Below, piece by piece: positions 1 to 7,753 of a stretch of DNA of 39,686 bases. Position numbers and translations under genes: made by a program. The stretch is from a virus: IMG/VR virus record IMGVR_UViG_3300030430_001380, positions 1,323 through 41,008 of that record; one strand, 5' to 3'. The notes beneath the pieces were generated by a model. That model had not been told where the DNA came from. It did no database searches and worked only from the letters and a program-made list of their open reading frames with translations. The stretch's first letter is position 1, and every line of letters starts with the position of its first letter.

Positions 1-403
1 GATTTTCATCCAACAATGACGCGATGACCATGGTGTCAATAATTTTGCCATTGACCTCGAAACCCATGCTCTTGATCCAGCCCAAATCGTATTGAGCGTT
101 GTGCATAATTTTGTCAGCCGGACACTCAAAGACTTTTTTCAGCCATCTGTTAACAACCTTTTCATCTAGGTTGCCACCACCAAAATGCCTGATCGGTATG
201 TAACCGGACCAGTCATCAACCGCGACTGCGTATCCAACCACCTCGCCATCACCCGTTGGCCAGCCGGGACCATTTGACTTCAGGTTTGGGTCCTTGGTTT
301 CAACATCTATCGCTATCTTTTTTGCTGACGTAATGTCAGGTAACTCAAGCGGGGGTATCCACTCACTTTTTGGGGCGAACATGCTCATTTGTAGTTTTGC
401 CAT
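1..403 (-). CDS. Family A DNA polymerase, N-terminal 3'-5' exonuclease part (cut by window edge)
   Basis: The visible 134 residues start at an ATG preceded by GGAGAAGG. They contain an Exo I motif with D33 and E35 (IAIDVETKDP) and an Exo II motif N102-A-Q-Y-D106, the metal-binding signature of DnaQ-like proofreading domains fused to family A DNA polymerases. The polymerase palm and fingers lie beyond position 1. The insertion GPGWPTGDG between the two exonuclease motifs resembles marine phage PolA proteins from memory. The gene overlaps the upstream DUF6378-like gene by 41 bases, so the two are probably translationally linked. It is the most distal visible gene of the replication operon. A stand-alone exonuclease cannot be excluded from this fragment, but the context favours the replicative polymerase. 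Confidence 0.85.
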   Translation of the reverse strand, partial: MAKLQMSMFAPKSEWIPPLELPDITSAKKIAIDVETKDPNLKSNGPGWPTGDGEVVGYAVAVDDWSGYIPIRHFGGGNLDEKVVNRWLKKVFECPADKIMHNAQYDLGWIKSMGFEVNGKIIDTMVIASLLDEN

Positions 404-656
404 TACCTTCTCCACCTAACGCCGCGTATCCGCAAATATCTAACCAAGAATCTGCGTGATCGGGTGTTACGTTTAGTCGGGCAAGTTTAACAGCAATCAT
501 GCACTGATAAACTTGCGCTACGGTTACATCTTTGTTGAGAACTACAGACCACAACTTTGCTATTCGTTCATGATTTTCGTAAGCATCGCCATACTCTTTT
601 GCTCGTTTGCCGTTAAGTATTTTTTCTGCGTTAAGCAGGATTTGTTCCCGTTTCAT
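363..656 (-). CDS. DUF6378-like small phage protein
   Basis: This 97-residue protein has the pattern of the phage family I know as DUF6378: an N-terminal helix, RAKEYGDAYENHERIAKLW at about residues 18-36, a middle segment with KLARLNV at about 57-63, and DSWLDICGYAAL at about 69-80. The conserved acidic and His residues would suit a small all-helical protein, and MazG-like nucleotide hydrolases share this general look, but the activity is not established. It lies between the UvrD-like helicase and DNA polymerase genes and overlaps the latter by 41 bases, so a role linked to replication or nucleotide metabolism is inferred. The ribosome binding site is weak (GAGCGG upstream). Confidence 0.75.
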   Translation of the reverse strand: MKREQILLNAEKILNGKRAKEYGDAYENHERIAKLWSVVLNKDVTVAQVYQCMIAVKLARLNVTPDHADSWLDICGYAALGGEGNGKTTNEHVRPKK

Positions 657-685
657 TAATGTACCGCTCTGTTCTAGTTGGTTTT

Positions 686-2203
686 TTATAAGTCATAACT
701 TCTTGACACATCTTCTGCATCAACAATGTATAAATTTTTCTTGGCACGAGTCACGCCGACGTAAAAAACACGATGCGTGTCATCCGGGTTTTGCTGAAAC
801 TGTGTGTCTGCTGCTGGGCTCAAGTCCGTAAACAAGACAACGTTATCAGCCTCTCCACCTTTTGATCCGTGGATCGTGGACGCTGTAATGCGAGGCATCC
901 CATTAAATTTCTCGCCCCTGCGCAACAATGCTGTGACATACGCTCGGTCAGTGTCAGGCAGCTTATCCATGGCCGTGGACCAGATCATGTCCTTAGTTGC
1001 TTTTAATCCGTGGTTTTCTGTTAAGTCATCGAACGTCACCAGATCACTGTCATCGACACCCGGCAACTTTTTGAAGCCTCGCGTCAAACGATCACCAATT
1101 GCCATGTAGCTGTAGATTATGCGGGCAACCTGACCAGATATCTCTTTACCTTTACGTAACTGCTCCCAACCGTTGACTGCTTCACTTATTTTTTCGCTGA
1201 TAGATCGTCTGCCGCGGTAGTTGAATAAATAACCGTTTGACTTCAAGTCTTGCGCCACTGGCGTAAGTTGATAGCCCGCCTGAGATAAAATGAGCCATTC
1301 ACCTTGCGCCATGTCGAGAGAGTTGATGGTGTTTATACGAGTAACGTTACCGGGCTCTTTGCGAGGTTCGTATTTCTTTGGAAACCTGCGGTTGATACGA
1401 CGGACTACGTTTTCAGCAACGTCATGCACGTTTTTTGGTATTCGGTAAGACTGCGACAGTGTCTCTGAGCCGCCGGGTAAATTTATAAAATGATCTACGT
1501 CGGCACCCGCCCAGCGATAGATTGCTTGGTCGTCATCGCCAGCGCAATACATTTTCTTTGACTTACGATCCAGCAGATGTGCAATGTCCCATTGCAGGGG
1601 TGATAAGTCCTGTGCCTCGTCCAAAAAACACAAATCAAACTCTGGGCAGTATTTGGCATTGCCCTTGGCAAAATGCTCAAGCATATCTGTAAAATCGAAC
1701 AGACCCATTGCCTCTTTGTACTCTCGCAAACTCTTTGCCACAAAGTTCACGGTGTTCCAGTCATGCTCAACTTCACTGATGTTGTACTGATCTCGCAAAT
1801 CTACTTTGCGCAATCGCGATAAATTAATTAGGCCCAGCACCGGATCGCTGCTGGAAACCATGCTGGGCACGTCATCATCTATTGCTGTATTTTTTTGAGT
1901 TCCAAGATCAACGCCGATTGTACGACTCAACTCACGGTAGTTTTCTTCCTGCATGACTTGCTCTGGCCGTATGTCAGACATCGTGAGCGCCAAGCTATGC
2001 AGCGTTCTAAAAAATATTAAATCTTCTTTTGGGTTTAGGTTGAAACGCGCTGCCGCTCGTTCTTTTGCTTCATTGGCAGCTTTTCGCGTAAATGCCAAGA
2101 AAGCTATGCGTGTTGGATCAACACCATCTTCTAACGCTTTGTCCACCATGTTGAGCAAGGTTGTTGTTTTACCTGTGCCCGGCGGACCAAAGATTCTAAA
2201 CAT
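686..2203 (-). CDS. UvrD/PcrA-like superfamily 1 DNA helicase
   Basis: The 505-residue protein has all main SF1A helicase motifs: Walker A GPPGTGKTT (6-14), DEAQ Walker B (195-198), motif III GDDDQAIYRWAGAD (222-235), SYR of motif IV (252-254), motif V TASTIHGSKGGEADNVV (440-456) and motif VI YVGVTRAKKNLYI (481-493). It should be an ATP-driven 3'-5' helicase. At 505 residues it is shorter than UvrD or PcrA (about 720), as is common in phages. The chosen ATG at 2203 begins MFRIFGPPG, seven bases after GGAAGGA. A longer frame to 2251 has no such site and would put 16 unrelated residues before the usual N-terminus. Its first codons overlap the end of the small HTH gene by 8 bases. Confidence 0.92.
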   Translation of the reverse strand: MFRIFGPPGTGKTTTLLNMVDKALEDGVDPTRIAFLAFTRKAANEAKERAAARFNLNPKEDLIFFRTLHSLALTMSDIRPEQVMQEENYRELSRTIGVDLGTQKNTAIDDDVPSMVSSSDPVLGLINLSRLRKVDLRDQYNISEVEHDWNTVNFVAKSLREYKEAMGLFDFTDMLEHFAKGNAKYCPEFDLCFLDEAQDLSPLQWDIAHLLDRKSKKMYCAGDDDQAIYRWAGADVDHFINLPGGSETLSQSYRIPKNVHDVAENVVRRINRRFPKKYEPRKEPGNVTRINTINSLDMAQGEWLILSQAGYQLTPVAQDLKSNGYLFNYRGRRSISEKISEAVNGWEQLRKGKEISGQVARIIYSYMAIGDRLTRGFKKLPGVDDSDLVTFDDLTENHGLKATKDMIWSTAMDKLPDTDRAYVTALLRRGEKFNGMPRITASTIHGSKGGEADNVVLFTDLSPAADTQFQQNPDDTHRVFYVGVTRAKKNLYIVDAEDVSRSYDL

Positions 2204-2342
2204 TTTTTTCCTTCCGATATATCTGCTGCACTCTTTGCTTGGTGATACCAAATAGCTTTGCTACTGCCGTCATGGTCATTCGTTCTTTGTCGATCAACCG
2301 AACAATTTCTACATCACGGTCTTTTTTCGACAGACCATTCAA
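2196..2342 (-). CDS. Small helix-turn-helix protein (48 aa, TTG start)
   Basis: This short gene reads from a TTG at 2342 to TAG at 2196-2198. A strong site AAGAGGAGG lies seven bases before the TTG. The TTG overlaps the primase stop codon (TTTTGA), so coupled translation is likely, and the 3' end overlaps the helicase start. Residues 22-44 (M-T-M-T-A-V-A-K-L-F-G-I-T-K-Q-R-V-Q-Q-I-Y-R-K, positions given) match a helix-turn-helix of the sigma-70 region 4 or resolvase type: A-V-A-K-L-F, a G-I-T turn, then a basic recognition helix. It may be a DNA-binding regulator of the replication operon or a primase/helicase accessory. The product is inferred only from this motif. Confidence 0.62.
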   Translation of the reverse strand: MNGLSKKDRDVEIVRLIDKERMTMTAVAKLFGITKQRVQQIYRKEKNV

Positions 2343-3877
2343 AACGGGGCCTCCTCTTGATTAAATGATGGGGTTTTCAATTCAACGTCAGCACTCTCAA
2401 AAGCCGGTATTTTCCACACACGGACAGATCGACCTTTTATTTTTAGTACCATACTGTCTCCATTGATGTCCCGTAGCCTTTGTGCAATTTTATGCGATTT
2501 ATATTCGAAAAACTTATTCTTCTTCAGATAACTCTCAAAGTCTTTCAACCTAAAATACGTAACTTGTTCTTCTTCGTCGGTCCATGGGCGGCGGAGTAAA
2601 ATCTCTTCTTTGTCTTGCGCTTGCTGCAAGTGGCTGCAAAATTCTTCAAGGTAATCGTAAAACTGTCCGCTGATACTGGCGTCTTGTGCTACTTCAATGA
2701 TGGCGCTTTCGTTGTCACGCATCTCTGTCAACAACGTGCTAATACGACTCTCCCACTGTGCCTTCTGCACTGACCGCGGCATGAAGTTAAGTTGCTCCAT
2801 GCACGATTTTTGGAACATCGGCTGGCTCATCAAAGCTTCCGTATCTAGCTCCAGAGGCTCTCCGTTTACGTCCATAAACCATACTGGTGGGGTGCTATTG
2901 TACTTGCGTAAATTAGCGATTGTAGCGCCAGCTACGGCGGCTCCTATGCCAAATTTGCGGGTTCTGCAAAGTTCTTTGTTGCAATGTGCGCTAATCGGCG
3001 CATCTGTGCATTTGTAAGCGTAATCTTTTCGCTCAAGTTGTTTAGCGACAATGTTTACTTCGGGTAATGGTAAAGGTGGTGATAGGTATTCCATGTTGTA
3101 TACAAGAATCTCTGACTCCCAACTGTCTGGGAACGCCTTTCGCAAGTAAACACCTAGATTAAATAGTCCGTTGTTCCTGCCGCCCTCGCTAATTTTTTGT
3201 TTGCAAAGTATTTGTAAGCAAGGCGGCCCATCTCTTGCAATGATATCGTTGCTGCTTACGTCGTCTATTTGCAGCTTCAACACCTCTTCGGGTGTTTGCT
3301 TATATTTATTATAAAGTTCTATAAACTCTTCTAAATCAGCAGACGTACCGTCATCAAGAAAAGCATATCGCAATCCATTTTCATGGTCGTAATACGGAAG
3401 ATTGAGAAAGTTTCCAACATCACCACGGTCTAGGTGCAACTTTATCTGTTTTGGAAATATCTCACTTTCACCATAACCAAGGGCCGCGGACATATGTTGC
3501 AGAGACTTCTGCATGTCTTTCGCTTCAATCCATTCGGTTGTGAAAAGAAAGCAGTGCGCACCACCTGATTTGCTACGGCACACCACTAAAGGTAATTTGA
3601 GTTTTCTTATTTTGTTGACAAGTGTTTTGTGGTCAAGTGGATACTGGTCCACATCTATACAACCCCATTTACACATGTTGTCTTCATTGATTGGGATAAT
3701 ACCCAACCCGTTGCCCTTGCCGGACAAATGGTTTTCCCAAAGCTTCTTAGTTCTAGGCTCACGCGTGACACCCGCCTTACCTTGGGCTTTACCATTGGCT
3801 GCGGTTTTTTCTATTTTGAAGTAGCCATGAGCTTCCTTCAGGCCATCAAATATGGCCATAAATTTATCTACTGACAT
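2339..3877 (-). CDS. Archaeo-eukaryotic-type primase (primase-polymerase)
   Basis: The 512-residue protein has an AEP primase domain at about 1-190: G-C-I-D75-V-D77-Q-Y-P gives the metal-binding DxD, RSKSGGAHCFLF (101-112) gives the SxH-type motif, and GNFLNLPYY (155-163) is a further AEP hallmark. This arrangement resembles primases of TOTE conflict systems and phage prim-pols. A PriCT-like helical domain follows (GGRNNGLFNLGVYLRK, 232-247), then a Cys cluster (C290, C299, C304) and a C-terminal helical domain near 430-490. I start it at 3877 (MSVDKF). Longer frames to 3889 or 3910 would run into the terminator hairpin just upstream. It would make primers for the PolA nearby. No DnaG-type primase or fused DnaB-like helicase is visible. 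Confidence 0.82.
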   Translation of the reverse strand: MSVDKFMAIFDGLKEAHGYFKIEKTAANGKAQGKAGVTREPRTKKLWENHLSGKGNGLGIIPINEDNMCKWGCIDVDQYPLDHKTLVNKIRKLKLPLVVCRSKSGGAHCFLFTTEWIEAKDMQKSLQHMSAALGYGESEIFPKQIKLHLDRGDVGNFLNLPYYDHENGLRYAFLDDGTSADLEEFIELYNKYKQTPEEVLKLQIDDVSSNDIIARDGPPCLQILCKQKISEGGRNNGLFNLGVYLRKAFPDSWESEILVYNMEYLSPPLPLPEVNIVAKQLERKDYAYKCTDAPISAHCNKELCRTRKFGIGAAVAGATIANLRKYNSTPPVWFMDVNGEPLELDTEALMSQPMFQKSCMEQLNFMPRSVQKAQWESRISTLLTEMRDNESAIIEVAQDASISGQFYDYLEEFCSHLQQAQDKEEILLRRPWTDEEEQVTYFRLKDFESYLKKNKFFEYKSHKIAQRLRDINGDSMVLKIKGRSVRVWKIPAFESADVELKTPSFNQEEAPF

Positions 3878-3893
3878 GTGTGCCCCCATACGG

Positions 3894-3922
3894 AAAAATC
3901 GGCGGGGCACAAGGCCCCGCCG
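3894..3922 (-). terminator. Intrinsic terminator between SSB-like and primase genes
   Basis: A perfect 9-bp GC stem, CGGCGGGGC (3900-3908) with GCCCCGCCG (3914-3922) and a 5-base loop, is followed on the minus strand by ATTTTT (3894-3899). It starts ten bases after the SSB-like stop codon. It should lower transcription into the primase and polymerase genes relative to the two promoter-proximal genes. Confidence 0.85.
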
Positions 3923-3931
3923 CGTGACGAA

Positions 3932-4711
3932 TTAAAATGCGGACGGTTGTTCGCTGTCTTCGTCTTCCGTATGCTTCACCACAACATCGCCTGCGGTGAT
4001 GCTCTCTGCAAACCCCTTAGCACGGGTGTACAAAGCACCGTCTTCGATGACCCCTTCACAGGACATCTCCCATCCATGCCATGACCCTTTCGAGTTTTCT
4101 TCAGGTATGGTTTTCAAATGGTAGATGTGGCTGAAACGAGGCGGTGTAAACGGCCCGTTCTTACCATTCATCGAACGAGAAGCCATCATGCTATTCCATT
4201 TACGGCTTTTTTTAAGCTGCGTAGATTTCATCGCAATAAGTGCTGTCTCATGTGACCCGTCATCGTTGATGAGGATAACGAAGTGTTGGTGCGTTTCTTC
4301 GATGTAATCACCTTCACCATCAACAACATACTCTTTGTTGTCTTCAGATGAACGCTCCGTTTTTGGACGTTCCTGACCGGGCTCGTAAATTGCCATGGGC
4401 GCACCGCTACCGCTGCCACGCGGTGCCCACTGAATAAATCTACGCTGGTACGCACAAGGGACAACTCGAACCCCTTGTTTACCTTTGTAGGCTTTACCTG
4501 TGACGGTGTTGTATATATCGCCCTTACGAGCATCGACAGATTCGTCATCCAATACAGGATCGTTACCAGACAAAACCTTGAGAAACGGAAGTGCTAAATC
4601 TTCTGTCCCCATGTTATCCATGCCTGCTCCGGCATCCTGTTCCATCATAGCAATGTCAAACACTGCCACGTCTTTCTTGCCCTCTTGGGCTACTTCAGTT
4701 TTCTTAGTCAT
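3932..4711 (-). CDS. Single-stranded DNA-binding-type phage protein
   Basis: This 259-residue protein ends in a highly acidic tail (HTEDEDSEQPSAF) with a terminal Phe, the feature of phage SSBs such as T7 gp2.5 that recruits replication partners. The central region has alternating beta-rich and aromatic segments (GVRVVPCAYQRRFIQWAPR at about 80-98, QHFVILINDDG, FSHIYHLKT), which fits an OB-fold-like core. I do not recognise a specific SSB family, so the assignment rests on tail, size and context. Its ATG overlaps the stop of the upstream gene (TAATG) and a strong terminator follows it, so it is probably among the most abundant early products. Confidence 0.65.
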   Translation of the reverse strand: MTKKTEVAQEGKKDVAVFDIAMMEQDAGAGMDNMGTEDLALPFLKVLSGNDPVLDDESVDARKGDIYNTVTGKAYKGKQGVRVVPCAYQRRFIQWAPRGSGSGAPMAIYEPGQERPKTERSSEDNKEYVVDGEGDYIEETHQHFVILINDDGSHETALIAMKSTQLKKSRKWNSMMASRSMNGKNGPFTPPRFSHIYHLKTIPEENSKGSWHGWEMSCEGVIEDGALYTRAKGFAESITAGDVVVKHTEDEDSEQPSAF

Positions 4712-5292
4712 TATTTCTTTCCTCGCTTAATAACTGCGCGTTGACCTACCCATGCTCCAAACAATTCCATCGGAAACTCTTCTCCCGCCTCACAGCGTTC
4801 TTTGACAAACGCCCGAAGTGTTTGAGGATGTACCTCTGTCTTTTGTTCTGGAACGTACCCCTGCTGTTGCGCGAAAGCAGCAAAGGCACTAGCTTGATCG
4901 TCCTCGCCACGACCGAACTGACACGCGACAGTATTTTTAATAATGTCATCGTATCCGTTGTCTCGTAGCCACTCGTAAGCTTCAGGACGCTTTTCTACTA
5001 GAATGGAAGCACCGTATGTCTGTTTAACCTCAACGGTTGAACCGTCATCCAGTGCGAATGAAGACATGCCAATCTCTGCAAGCATTGATGGCATTTCTTC
5101 GTCCGTGAGTTTGATTAACGCTTTCTTTTCTTCCTTCAGCTCTTGCTCAAGGTCAGAAATTTTGCTTTCCTTATCACGGATTGTTCTGGCCAACGCGGCT
5201 ACCGAAGTAAGCCCTTGCTGGTCAATTTTGTCGATGGCAGTGGCTTTGTCTTCAAAGTCCTGTTCCATCAATTTTGCTAGGTCGTCACTCAT
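4711..5292 (-). CDS. Conserved phage protein upstream of the SSB gene
   Basis: The 193-residue protein has a coiled coil at about 35-65 (KESKISDLEQELKEEKKALI), then a conserved region: RPEAYEWLRDNGYDDIIKN (about 102-120), FGRGEDD, HPQTLRAFVKERCEAGEEFP (about 154-173) and LFGAWVGQRAVIKR at the end. This pattern recurs in many phage replication modules next to SSB-like genes, where it is usually called hypothetical; I assign no function. It is the first gene of the leftward replication operon, 54 bases downstream of the divergent promoter region, and shares one base with the next gene, so it is probably co-translated with it. Confidence 0.75.
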   Translation of the reverse strand: MSDDLAKLMEQDFEDKATAIDKIDQQGLTSVAALARTIRDKESKISDLEQELKEEKKALIKLTDEEMPSMLAEIGMSSFALDDGSTVEVKQTYGASILVEKRPEAYEWLRDNGYDDIIKNTVACQFGRGEDDQASAFAAFAQQQGYVPEQKTEVHPQTLRAFVKERCEAGEEFPMELFGAWVGQRAVIKRGKK

Positions 5293-5333
5293 ATCGTCTT
5301 TCTCCTGTCGTTGTTAAAGGCACCGTTTGGGCC

Positions 5334-5363
5334 TTGACAATTTAAGATAATATCTTATACAAT
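5334..5363 (+). promoter_or_regulatory. Rightward sigma-70-like promoter for the SNF2 helicase
   Basis: A perfect -35 TTGACA (5334-5339) is followed by possible -10 boxes TATACA (5356-5361, spacer 16) or TACAAT (5358-5363, spacer 18). A start near 5370 would give a leader of about 30 bases before the ATG at 5400, which has AGGGG upstream. It shares bases with the leftward promoter. Confidence 0.7.
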
Positions 5364-5374
5364 CTTAATGTCAA
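5347..5374 (-). promoter_or_regulatory. Leftward sigma-70-like promoter for the replication operon
   Basis: On the minus strand a perfect TTGACA (5374-5369) is followed after 16 bases by TATTAT (5352-5347). The operon's first ATG is at 5292. The -10 and spacer coincide with those of the rightward promoter, and the shared centre is the near-palindrome AAGATA-A-TATCTT (5344-5356), a possible operator. Confidence 0.72.
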
Positions 5375-5399
5375 GCGATTTCAAAAAATAGGGGCAACA

Positions 5400-6848
5400 A
5401 TGACCGGCTACGATTTCAAAACAAAGCCATATGACCATCAGAGGGTAGCTTTTGAGGACTCGTGGGCCGCGGAGTTTTACGCACTCCTTATGGAAATGGG
5501 CACTGGAAAATCAAAGGTGGCCATCGATACGATGGGTGCGTTGTATGAGGCTGGCAAGATACAGGCTGCATTGATCGTCGCGCCGAAGGGTGTGTACGAC
5601 AACTGGGTAAAAGGTGAAATACCTCTCCATCTACCAGACCGTATACCAAGACAAATCCTACGCTGGACCCCAACCAAGACGCAGCGTTACGAAAATGAAC
5701 TGAAAGATTTTATCGTCAACCGTGAACCGTTGTTGAAGGTCTTCGTAATGAACATCGAAGCGTTTTCTTCGGACCGCGGCACAGAGGCAGCGACTGCCTT
5801 TTTGTATCAAAACCCCGACAATATTGTCATCATTGATGAATCAACTACAATTAAGAACAGGAAGGCTGCGAGGACAAAGAATATCATTGCCTTGCAGAAA
5901 CGGGCTAAATATCGCCGGGTGTTGACCGGCTCTCCTATCACCAAGAGCCCTATGGACTTGTTCAGCCAATGTAACTTTCTTGCCGAAAAGGCGTTAGGTT
6001 TCAATAGCTATTATGCCTTTCAAGCGCGGTACGCCAATGTGCAAAAGCGCACCATGGGTCATCGCAGCTTCCAGCAAATTGTAGGCTACCGTCGATTAGA
6101 AGAACTTTCTGAAAAGTTAGATCAATTCAGTAGTCGTGTTCTAAAAGTAGATTGCCTTGATCTACCCGTCAAAGTTTACACGCGCAGAGAAGTATCGCTG
6201 ACACCAGAGCAGCTGAAGCTGTATATGCAAATGAAAAAGTTAGCTTTGGCTAAACTTGAGAATGGTGAGTTAGCAACAACGGCCAGTGTGCTGACACAGA
6301 TTATGCGACTTCAACAAATTTGCTGCGGACATTTGCAGCCAGATGACGGCGACATACAAACGGTGAAGAGCAACCGTTTGAACGAATTGCTCGACGTCAC
6401 TGAAGAGTTACAGGGAAAAGCCATCATTTGGGTGACGTATACACACGACATTCAACAGGTAGCTTCAGCCCTGCGCGACCGCTTTGGGCCCGAAGCGGTT
6501 GCAACCTATTACGGGGCTACACCACAGGATGAACGACAAGAGATTGTTGAACAGTTTCAACGCAAAGATGGTCCACTGCGGTTCTTTGTGGGACAGCCAA
6601 AAACAGGCGGATACGGTATTACGCTAACCGCTGCTAACACTGTTATTTATTATAGTAACAGTTATGACTTGGAAATACGACTACAGTCTGAAGACCGTGC
6701 CCACCGAATCGGTCAAGATAATAAAGTCACCTATATAGACTTAGTGTCACCGGGTACAATTGATGAAAAAATATTGGGGGCGTTACGAAACAAAATTGAT
6801 ATTGCGGGTAAGGTTTTAGGTGAAGAAGTGCAAGAATGGTTGCGTTAA
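5400..6848 (+). CDS. SNF2-like superfamily 2 DNA helicase/translocase
   Basis: The 482-residue protein has SF2 motifs in order: Q-like region near 10-16, Walker A MEMGTGKSK (31-39), Ia IVAPKGVYDNW (59-69), motif II IIDEST (144-149, DEST in place of DEAH), III LTGSPITKSP (175-184), a helicase C region with IIWVTYTHD (342-350) and VGQPKTGGYGITLT (397-410), and motif VI QSEDRAHRIGQ (429-439), which is diagnostic of SNF2 proteins. It is compact compared with cellular SNF2 enzymes. It likely moves on duplex DNA during replication or recombination. It is the only confident plus-strand gene, has its own promoter, and overlaps the convergent late operon by four bases at the stop codons. Confidence 0.93.
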   Translation: MTGYDFKTKPYDHQRVAFEDSWAAEFYALLMEMGTGKSKVAIDTMGALYEAGKIQAALIVAPKGVYDNWVKGEIPLHLPDRIPRQILRWTPTKTQRYENELKDFIVNREPLLKVFVMNIEAFSSDRGTEAATAFLYQNPDNIVIIDESTTIKNRKAARTKNIIALQKRAKYRRVLTGSPITKSPMDLFSQCNFLAEKALGFNSYYAFQARYANVQKRTMGHRSFQQIVGYRRLEELSEKLDQFSSRVLKVDCLDLPVKVYTRREVSLTPEQLKLYMQMKKLALAKLENGELATTASVLTQIMRLQQICCGHLQPDDGDIQTVKSNRLNELLDVTEELQGKAIIWVTYTHDIQQVASALRDRFGPEAVATYYGATPQDERQEIVEQFQRKDGPLRFFVGQPKTGGYGITLTAANTVIYYSNSYDLEIRLQSEDRAHRIGQDNKVTYIDLVSPGTIDEKILGALRNKIDIAGKVLGEEVQEWLR

Positions 6849-7207
6849 TTGTTGTCTTCTAACTTTTCTTGTGCATACAGAGCTTCCATTGTACCTATAC
6901 GGATAGTTAGCTCATGTACCCTGTCTTGAATTTCACGGAGTTCTGTTACATCACGCTCTAACCCTTCGAGCAACATGTCCTGTCGTGCGTCCGCTGGGAG
7001 CGCCCCAAGCTGGCCTCTGGGCCATAAAATTCTAAATTCAGAATTAGATTTTATTTCAATGTCGGTCATTTCGACATTATGCTCAAGGGCCGTGAGCCGT
7101 GATTCGATGGTGAAGTATGCCATGGTAGCAATAGCGGTAAACGCAATCATGCCCAAAATGTTTTTGAGAGGAATTGTTAAATTCGTGTCTTCAGATACTG
7201 TCGCCAT
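6845..7207 (-). CDS. Membrane-anchored coiled-coil protein
   Basis: The 120-residue protein has one hydrophobic helix at about 16-34 (ILGMIAFTAIATMAYFTI) after a short polar N-terminus, then a mostly helical region with coiled-coil character at about 85-115 (ERDVTELREIQDRVHELTI). This is the layout of a type II anchored protein such as an i-spanin or a holin accessory, but there is no family match I can name. It is the last gene of the long leftward late operon and its stop overlaps the helicase stop on the other strand. A small virion or lysis role is inferred from position only. Confidence 0.7.
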   Translation of the reverse strand: MATVSEDTNLTIPLKNILGMIAFTAIATMAYFTIESRLTALEHNVEMTDIEIKSNSEFRILWPRGQLGALPADARQDMLLEGLERDVTELREIQDRVHELTIRIGTMEALYAQEKLEDNN

Positions 7208-7222
7208 AACATTTCAATCTCC

Positions 7223-7753
7223 CTAAAACGCAGCGGGTAACGACGCTATGCCTTGTTGCGGCATACCTGTCATTTGCACTTCTTGAAAAATACCGCCAAT
7301 ACCGGGAAGGGTGGGCATAATTACTCCGCCCATTGCTTTCAGTTGAGTTTCGCCTTCTGTCTCACGTGGTATTCCACCGGGTGCTCCTCTGTCGTCTCCC
7401 GTATCACCTGAACTTCCTCCAGTTGTTTCTGTTGTCGTGCCTGCTCCAAATAATCCAGCAAGCCCACCAAAACCAGACAGACCAGATGTCCCACCACTTG
7501 TTTGTCCGCTATATCCAGCAAAGCTAAAGGCAGGATTGGTCGAACCAGTGCCTCTGCCCACATAAGAAAACGGAATGGCGTCTTGCGCTAATTCAGCAGC
7601 AGCTTGACGTGCGTCAGCTTTCTTTTGCACTTGTGCAGAGAACGCATCGTATGTCTCTTGAGTGTAGTTATATTTTTCGGGGTTCTGTAAACGATCTAAT
7701 TCGTTTGAGGTGTAATAAGATGATTTCCCGCCAAATTCTCTAAAAATACTCAT
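7223..7753 (-). CDS. Glycine/threonine-rich virion-associated protein
   Basis: The 176-residue protein has a polar N-terminal helical part (NELDRLQNPEKYNYTQETYD at about 17-36), an Ala-rich helix, then a long Gly/Ser/Thr-rich low-complexity segment (about 68-135) and a hydrophobic C-terminus rich in Gly, Met and Pro. It overlaps the start of the 1263-residue gene by four bases (ATGA type) and is part of the block of internal virion genes. I recognise no family. Low complexity and position suggest a minor structural or internal component. Confidence 0.65.
   Translation of the reverse strand: MSIFREFGGKSSYYTSNELDRLQNPEKYNYTQETYDAFSAQVQKKADARQAAAELAQDAIPFSYVGRGTGSTNPAFSFAGYSGQTSGGTSGLSGFGGLAGLFGAGTTTETTGGSSGDTGDDRGAPGGIPRETEGETQLKAMGGVIMPTLPGIGGIFQEVQMTGMPQQGIASLPAAF

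Noticed and set aside
2204-2251. Longer helicase start (MVSPSKEC...)
   Set aside because: The 16 extra residues are not helicase-like and have no ribosome binding site. The ATG at 2203 has GGAAGGA and places Walker A at the normal distance.
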